Assembly: GCA_015680685.1 (NCBI GenBank)
Contig: MNCI01009412.1
Coordinates: 592,588-656,587, forward strand
Source of the DNA: Gnetum montanum
Lineage: Eukaryota; Streptophyta; Gnetopsida; Gnetales; Gnetaceae
Length of the DNA stretch: 64,000 bases
Direction: 5' to 3'
Position numbers and translations under genes: made by a program. Of this stretch, positions 57,621-64,000 are shown piece after piece (the first letter of the stretch is position 1; every line of letters begins with the position of its first letter). The notes below the pieces were generated by a model, which was not told the origin of the DNA, ran no database searches, and worked only from the letters and a program-made list of their open reading frames with translations.

Positions 57621-58019
57621 GGCCCCTCATGGTGGTTATTGCAATGAATTCTTTCTCCCAACCAACCAATAATAACAAAATGTCACCAAGAAAAAAATGG
57701 AAGAGGGCTTGCACAAAAGCCTAAAAATAAGAACAATAAGAAAGCCAAGACATCAACAGAAGTGGACTTGTTGAAGCCCACTTCCATCTCATCTATACCC
57801 ATCACGTTTACAACCAAGGCTACTTCAACTAGTGAACCATGGAAGGACATTAAACTCCAAGGGAAAGGAAAAGAGAAGAAGCTGCAACAAATCAAACATA
57901 AAGTCCACATTTTGGGTGCATGAAGGAAGTTAGAAATAGTAAGAACAAAAAACCTATGGCTAATAATAAATACTTCCTAAATGTGATGGAACTAGTTAGA
58001 TAGTTGCTAAAGCAAAAGA

Positions 58020-58670
58020 ATACAATCCTTAGCCTATACGACCTGGTCATGACTTTTTTTGCACACTGAGAAGCATTAGCTAAGATGTTGATCTCCATCC
58101 CTATTAGCAAAAACATCCCCACTAATGAGAAATCCATCCATGTAGTGACGGTACTATCTTCACCTAAGAAAAAGAAGTTAACATCACTAGTGTTTCGTAA
58201 CAACAAAATCAAAACTAGTTCCCAAAATAACAAAGTGATCATGGATACCCTCTTTATAATGATGTAGGTAGAATAATACAAAGTGCATAGAGTGCATGTA
58301 AATGATGAAGCCACAATGAATGTCACCCCCTATACCATGGTTGAGCATTTAGGCCTAATGGAACATATACAAAACACATCGACTTGAGCTCTCAAGTCCT
58401 TCAATGGATCATGAGTTAAGCTCAAGGGGTCTATCTCCTTATACTTTGTGATAGGAGAGTAATTCCTCACAACTAAAAATTTGTTGGTGATGGATGAAAC
58501 ATCAAAATTCAACCTTATCCTAAGAAGCCCTTGGCTAGCTCAATTACGAGCTATGTCTTCATCCATCCATCAAGAAATTCACCTACCTTACTTAGGATAT
58601 GAGATCATCATTCATGGTGATAGTGTGATTTCCCTAGCAATTAACAACATAGACATAGAGTAAGGGTTAG
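58020..58670 (+). pseudogene. Element D protease pseudogene
   Basis: Follows the B pattern: DLVMTFFAHxEALAKML, then KVHRVHVNDEATMNVTPYTM (about 58278-58337), where B has VHIDDGATMNVVPYPI, so the active-site Gly is lost. KSFNGS, FNLILRSPWLAQLRAM and SSIHQEIHLPYLGYEIIIHG follow. A C-terminal remnant, ELLFNIINKGY at about 58770-58800, matches ELPFNIISEGD of B, and the region then ends as in B without any RT. Confidence 0.75.
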
Positions 58671-59189
58671 AAGTGGAGTTTTAGGAAGAAACTCCCAGCC
58701 ACAAAGTTAAGCAACTCAATAGAGTAGAGAAGGCCAAAAACAACAATGATGGATCAAGGGATAGGCTATGAGGAGAGCTCCTATTTAACATCATCAACAA
58801 AGGATATAGGAATATAAACTTATGCAAAACAAACCATACACATTTCTTAATCTTTCAAAAATTATGAAACATTTGTACAAGTGATGTATGCCCCTAATCC
58901 TCCTCCTACCTTATGCACTTATATGCGTGTAACCATATGTACTTATAGCATTTTAGCCTACATTACATTTTAGCTATCTCTGCCATTTCATTTACTTTAT
59001 GTTAAACTTAATTTTGCATCTAGCCTAAGAGTTTACTTTTTTTTCCTTTTTATTTATTCAAGCCTTTTCTTTTTCTTGTAGCATGATAAATGTAAAAACC
59101 TCATAAAAAATTTAAAACTAGAAAATCCATAAAAAATGTTAAAACACAAAATAGACAAAAAAAAATATGTGGAAGATGTAGGGTCTACC

Positions 59190-59400
59190 ATGGCGTAAAA
59201 CTAGAAAATTGCATGGCCCTCTAAGGGATAAAACTAGCAAATATCCCATGGCTTTCCATGGCCTAAAACTAGTAAAAAAACACTCTTAAGTTATTTCTAT
59301 TTCAATCTATAGCCTTATTACCTAGCCATTTCAACATTTGTTATTACATTATAACCATATGAGTTAGCCAACATGGCCTTAAATCATAATTATGACATAA
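59190..59400 (+). repeat. TAAAACTAG-type motif cluster in D
   Basis: CATGGCGTAAAACTAG, GGGATAAAACTAGC and CATGGCCTAAAACTAGT occur at about 30-base spacing (59191-59275), with weaker copies to 59400. The position corresponds to the 27-base array in B (26197-26525), which has TTAAACTA cores. Confidence 0.65.
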
Positions 59401-59639
59401 AATCATAAGACCATAATAAAAGCATAATGCTAGAACAATATAATTAAAACTAAAACATAAAATTAAAATTAAAGCATCTACAACATAACAACCATAGCCA
59501 CATAGTGTGGAAAAATGTTTAAACAATAACCCATAAACATAAAACCATTCATAGTAGAAACATTTGCTAACACTAGCCATAATATCAACATCAAAATCAA
59601 ATGTTAGTAACAAGAATGACTGAAAATATACAACTAATG

Positions 59640-62160
59640 GTACTAGGAAGCTTCTAGAGGAGGAGGTGGAGGATCATTTCCACCCTCACTGCTAGGGCCA
59701 TCACTATTATCTAGTGCTTGTAACATGATAACACAAGACCAATTAGTAATCAACACACAACAAAATGAAGTTAAAACATAAATATGTAACCAAAAATATA
59801 TAAACTAAGTATCTAGCAACATAGTAAACCAAGCTAAACTAAAATAAAACATAACTCTGAAATAAACAAACCTGAAAGGGTTCTAGAGTAGCATATTTCA
59901 TGGAAAAAGTATAAAGACTAACCTCTAGATGATGGAGGAGCTAGTCTTTAGTCATGTTATCTTAGTCTATGTTCCCAAGATTAACACCCATAAGGATGTT
60001 GTTCTCATTGATGTCACTTGAATTAGGTGGCTCATGTGAGAAGATGGTAGTGGTTACCTCCCCTAAAGTAGTTGTCATTTGATAGGCAGTGGAGTTAGCC
60101 AGAACCACATTGTCTGTAAACAACTTATAGACTTCCTCTACATTGATCCACTTTATAAATAATTTGAAACAAGATTATTCAATAGACTCATTTTGTATCC
60201 ATTTGAGGTAGGCATCCTGCTCAGCCTTGTACTATTTTTTGTGATCTGTTTACGCTCAACTCCACTCAAGGAGCCAAACAAAATACTCCTTCCATTCACC
60301 TACCTTGTAATTCATCAAGGCCAACTTCTATTCAACCACCTCTCTAGTAAGGGAAACATTGCAATGAATAGAATTCTAGTAGTCAGCCCAAGTTATTTTC
60401 TTGGTGTCCAAGAAGTCCCTATTGGTCACTTAGGCCTCCACAAACTCCTTACAATCCCAAAGAATCATCACCTCCTCCGTCAGCTTCTTGTTGTCCCTCT
60501 TCAATGTTAGAACTTATTCTCACAGGAACTCATTAGAGTGTCTACATTTCCATAAAGATTTTGCACATGAGAGTGCACATCTAGTGGCACTCTCATACAA
60601 CTTACATGGAACATTTTTTACATAAGAAGGTAGGGTAAGCAATGCATCAATCTCTATATCCCAGTTAGGATCCCATTTCAACTTAGGCATTGTAATTAAC
60701 ATAACAAATAAGAAATTAGACACACAGAACTACAAAAAACTGAAAAAAAAGATAAAAAATTCTAAATAACCATAGAAATCATGCAAAAACCAAAAAACAT
60801 GTAAACAACAAAGGTAAAATGGGCTAGAACTTCCACCAACTTCAAGAGCTATCTATTGTAAATAGTTGATGATCTCTTCAACCACACCTTGAATAAATTT
60901 TATCTTATCAAGGGTATCCACCCATGGTCTCATGCAAAATGGGGAGGTGGAAGCATTAGCCTAATGCTCTGGAGCTATAACAAATAGAATAAGTAATCAA
61001 CAACTATGACCAAGGCTAAACGTGAAACAACACATAAAGCCAAAAATCATAAGTACCTAAAAGGCCCTTTGGTGTGATGGTAGGAGTTTTACCTAGGTGT
61101 GAATCCTCAAACAAGGGATGAAAGTTATCCAATGAAGGATGAGATAGACCCTCAACATGTTGTTGTAAAGCTTCCTCTTCTTAATGCCTTTATTTTTCTT
61201 TAGCTACTACCTTTATTGCTATGGCAACTTGTTCTTGTTGCTTTTCTGCAAGAATAACAATTGTAAAACATAGAAAAATTTAATACATTTTACATAAGAC
61301 CAAAGCCATAACTCAAACACATTACTCAAAATCATAACTTCAAGAAAAAAAATAATAAAATAAATATAACATACCTTTAACTCCATCATGCACTTGGTTA
61401 AGCTTGATAATCAATCTTTTCTTCAAGGGCTCCTCTAAGAGTGATGTTGTCTCATAAACCAAAGGCCTCTTTAATTTTTCTTTAGCTAAACCCTCAGCTT
61501 CAACAGGTAACTTCTTGCACTTTTCCATGTTTTCTAGCTCAATGTGGGGTTCTCTCACAATGCTTTTAGGAGATGCACAACAAGCACCACCAAATCTCTT
61601 CGTGGTGATAGACAGTGATTTGCCTACATCCTCTGGTGGGTCCTGGGACTACATGATTGGAAAGAGGTGCCTTATCCAAGGCCTTGTAAGTTGGGATGGT
61701 TCTTGAGTAGCCCATCACACATCCTTCCTTACTACAAGGAATTCCAAAAATCTTTGTAAGTAATCTACAAAAAAAATGAAATCCACATGGAAATTCATCA
61801 TGAGATTTTTTTGAAGCTTTAAGATGTCTCCATGCTGCCCAATTAAATTGGGAATCCTTAGTAAGGACCTTGTTCATGGTTCATGCTTATTCAATGTCCA
61901 TTATCTTCCCCTGCAATAGTAACTTAGGAAAACATCTCTCTAGCCTCTGAAACCTACAACTAGCTTAAAGAGAACCCCTTAGTGTCATGACATGTGTTTA
62001 CCACTTCTTCACTTCCTCTTAGTGGTCCACCTCATTCATTGATTTGTTGACAATCATTGTGCCCTCATTAGGGAAACCAAAGAGATCACAAAAAGTGTAT
62101 TCAATAACATCCAAAGTTATAGTTGAAACACCACAAAAATTTACATGTTATAACCCATTT
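59640..62160 (-). pseudogene. Antisense multi-exon gene-like region in element D
   Basis: On minus, coding-like blocks are separated by canonical intron signals. Upstream block about 62150-61376: TLDVIEYTFCDLFGFPNEGT, MIVNKSMNEVDH, FNWAAWRHLKASKKSHDEFP, then ENMEKCKKLPVEAEGLAKEK ending LNQVHDGVK. Intron 61374-61246 has donor AAAG/GTATGTTAT and acceptor TTCTTGCAG. Exon 61245-61057: KQQEQVAIAIKVVAKEK, HPSLDNFHPLFEDSHLG. Intron 61056-60975 has donor TTTAG/GTACTTATG and acceptor TTTGTTATAG. Exon from 60974: VDTLDKIKFIQGVVEEIINY. A later block has MPKLKWDPNWDIEIDALLTL. Intron 59871-59717 has donor TTTCAG/GTTTGT. The last exon encodes LDNSDGPSSEGGNDPPPPPL and a stop near 59645. Scattered stops make it inactive. 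Function unknown; Tat-lineage elements such as Grande and Retand are known to carry antisense ORFs here. Confidence 0.55.
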
Positions 62161-62249
62161 TCATGATGTAGCTTTCACCCCATGAAACCCAAGGTAAAAC
62201 ATCATTGTAAACATGACGATTATAATCCATAGTGATCAATTTCACATAC

Positions 62250-63703
62250 TTTATACTTTTGGAGCTCAAAAAATACCTCATGAATGGTCAAAACCTCATT
62301 GCCCAAGTGAAAAAATCACCTAGTGTCTATATTTGAGCTTGGTGTGGTTAAAAATGCTTTTTGTAATTTCAAAAATGGTAATTTGATGAGTTTTATTGGT
62401 TGTATACATTTTTCTATACTAGAAAAATTTGCAAGGGGGCAGATCTCATCTAGCCCTAGCCTGGAGAGGTGGGGAGCTTTCTCCCCCCAACACCCCACCC
62501 CCCCAAGTGTTGAGGCTACATGCTCAACTTGGAAACCTTTCCCCCTCAGCATGGAAGTTTCTCCCCAATGTGAAGGCTCCACCCTCAACATGGAAATTGC
62601 ATCCCCCTAGCATGGAAGCCATAAAAGCCAAATTTCAACAGTTCATGTAGTCCAACATTAACTAGCCACTTCAGTAAGCATGGTGGAGAGCTCAACATGG
62701 AAGATTCATGTCTAGTATGGAAGGTGTGCTCCTATTACTATTTATAATAAATATAATGGCCATGGGGGCAAGGCACTTACTATATATGGTAACCCCCCAA
62801 ATTTGGGCACCCATCTCACTTGAACGAGGTAGAAATTTGCAGCAATTTGTAGCCATTGTGTAGTCATATTATAGTCAAATGATAGACATTTTGCAACCCC
62901 ATTCATGAACTAAGACCTATATAATTAGCCTCCAACACCATGTAGAGGTTCCATAATCTTTAAACAATTTAGTAATTTTTTGACATAGTTCAGCAACTAT
63001 TGGCATACATACACTTTTGCATACAAATTATTCACAATTCCACACTTGGGCATTCTCAAGCACATGAGAGTTTTTACAAGTTTCCAGACTTGTATTCTGT
63101 TGAACCTAGCATGGAAATAATGTGACTTTGTAATGTTGTAATCCCCTTTTGGGATTTGTAAATTTTCATGCTCCACACTGCACTCCTAGGACTTCCAACT
63201 CCTAGCATAGAGCATTAGGACAACTTATATTTTTTACACTTCTCAACCCCCACCATAGCTAACATTACAGATTTGAGATTGTAACATCAGAGGTTCGATA
63301 GCATTGGAAGTGGCAGGAAATCTAGATTGTGGAGTTGACTAGATCAACTTCAATGGACCTTGAACCCTTGTCCAAGTGAACCCTCCTACTACCCATTTAG
63401 GCGACATTTGTATGCATTTCTCTAACTTATTCTTTATATTTTCTCAATAAATTTTTATGTTCTGGATATTGTGTGTAAGATATATTTATTTATTTATTGT
63501 ACATTATTCAAATTTGTTAGTAGTTTTTACATTTAATTTCCTTATGATGTTTTGCACATCCCCCCAAGTCCCTGGTTGATCTATCAAATTGGCTAGGGTA
63601 CCTTATTCCTACATTTTTGTGGAGGCCCTGGGATTTAAAGTTGAGGACTACTATGCATCAAATCTATTAGTCTTCATTCTAGTGATTGACTTTTCTAGTT
63701 ACA
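62250..63703 (+). mobile_element. Right LTR of element D (followed by its own primer-binding site)
   Basis: Aligns with 53403-54735: TACTTTTGGAGC and AAAAAATACCTC at the start, GTCTATATTTGAGCTTGGTG, a TATA-like box near 62918, and TCTATTAGTCTTCATTCTAG near the end (GTTACA at 63703). Left-border uncertainty is as for the partner. It may be the 3' LTR of D, the 5' LTR of a following element, or both. Confidence 0.7.
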
Positions 63704-63713
63704 ATAGTTTTCT

Positions 63714-63732
63714 TGGTGTTAGAAGGAGGGCC
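63714..63732 (+). other. Primer-binding site after the right LTR
   Basis: TGGTGTTAGAAGGAGGGCC, ten bases after the LTR, with the same spacer (ATAGTTTTCT) as at 54736-54745. Confidence 0.7.
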
Positions 63733-64000
63733 TCCACCCAATTTCTATGCCAAAATCTATTAGCCATATTGCCAACATTGTCTCTTAGCATTTGCATTTT
63801 TGCATCCAAGGCCTTGGAAATCCAATGTTGTCCTTACCCCCCTATAGTAGAAACCTCAACATGGAAGTTGTAAATAGCTTGGGTGCTAATCCGCTATGAA
63901 TTTTCAAAATAAAACCAATGTAGAAGCCTTAACAACCATTTAATTTTTGCTACAAAACCAAAATTGGTTACCACACCAACCAAACCTACCTTCCCCCCTT
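63733..64000 (+). other. Leader of a further D-type element, cut by the window end
   Basis: CCAATTTCTATGCC and TTAGCCAT-type phrases align with the D leader after 54763 (CCAAATTCTTAGCC). No gene is reached before the window ends. Confidence 0.5.

Noticed and set aside
57892-58326. 144-codon minus frame
   Set aside because: It lies opposite the D protease, whose plus-strand motifs are supported by element B.
60193-60510. 105-codon plus frame in D
   Set aside because: It lies opposite the antisense gene block and has no recognisable motif.

Overview
The window looks like intergenic DNA of a large, repeat-rich land-plant genome. The evidence is that nearly everything recognisable is a decayed LTR retrotransposon of the Ty3/gypsy Athila and Tat lineages, plus one LINE, and that the only host-like fragments belong to plant protein families (a MORN-repeat protein and a CW-zinc-finger-type protein N-terminus). 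The sequence is AT-rich, CpG sites are often TpG or CpA, and most reading frames are broken by transition-type stops. A gymnosperm-like genome is plausible, but nothing here proves the taxon. I see no intact host gene, no tRNA or rRNA gene and no CRISPR array.

Layout. 1-1298 is a fragment of an Athila-like gag-protease (A3), interrupted by a 1.6 kb LTR (E1, 1299-2877, with primer-binding site). 3000-4280 has no gene but may hold a minus-strand LTR. 4284-5835 carries two host-gene fragments head to head (MORN on minus, CW family on plus). 5961-8685 is a truncated Tat-like gag element (C). Its LTR is split by a complete Athila-like element A1 (8686-18635, target duplication GCAAC) that still shows gag, protease, RT, RNase H and integrase. 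19626-34630 is a complete 15 kb element B (target duplication CCACT, LTRs of about 1.75 kb). It has gag and protease but no RT or integrase, and its 3' half is filled with minisatellites. 35.2-37.1 kb is an old array whose units carry a palindrome.

From about 38.2 to 49.1 kb a minus-strand LINE reverse transcriptase is split by two later insertions: a solo LTR E2 (38750-40505, duplication TAGAC) and an Athila-like element A2 (41457-48496, duplication ATTAC/ATTGC) that keeps gag-protease but lacks RT and integrase. 51.7-53.35 kb holds the tail and integrase C-terminus of another minus-strand Athila-like copy (F). 53.4-63.7 kb is a second gag-protease-only Tat-like element (D), with an apparent multi-exon antisense gene between protease and 3' LTR. 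D's right LTR is followed by its own primer-binding site and leader, so either a tandem copy or another element runs off the window.

Working picture. Two retrotransposon lineages dominate. Each has members lacking polymerase (B and D in the Tat-like lineage, A2 in the Athila-like lineage) that must have been mobilised by enzymes supplied by other copies. Nesting gives a relative order: C before A1, and the LINE before both E2 and A2.
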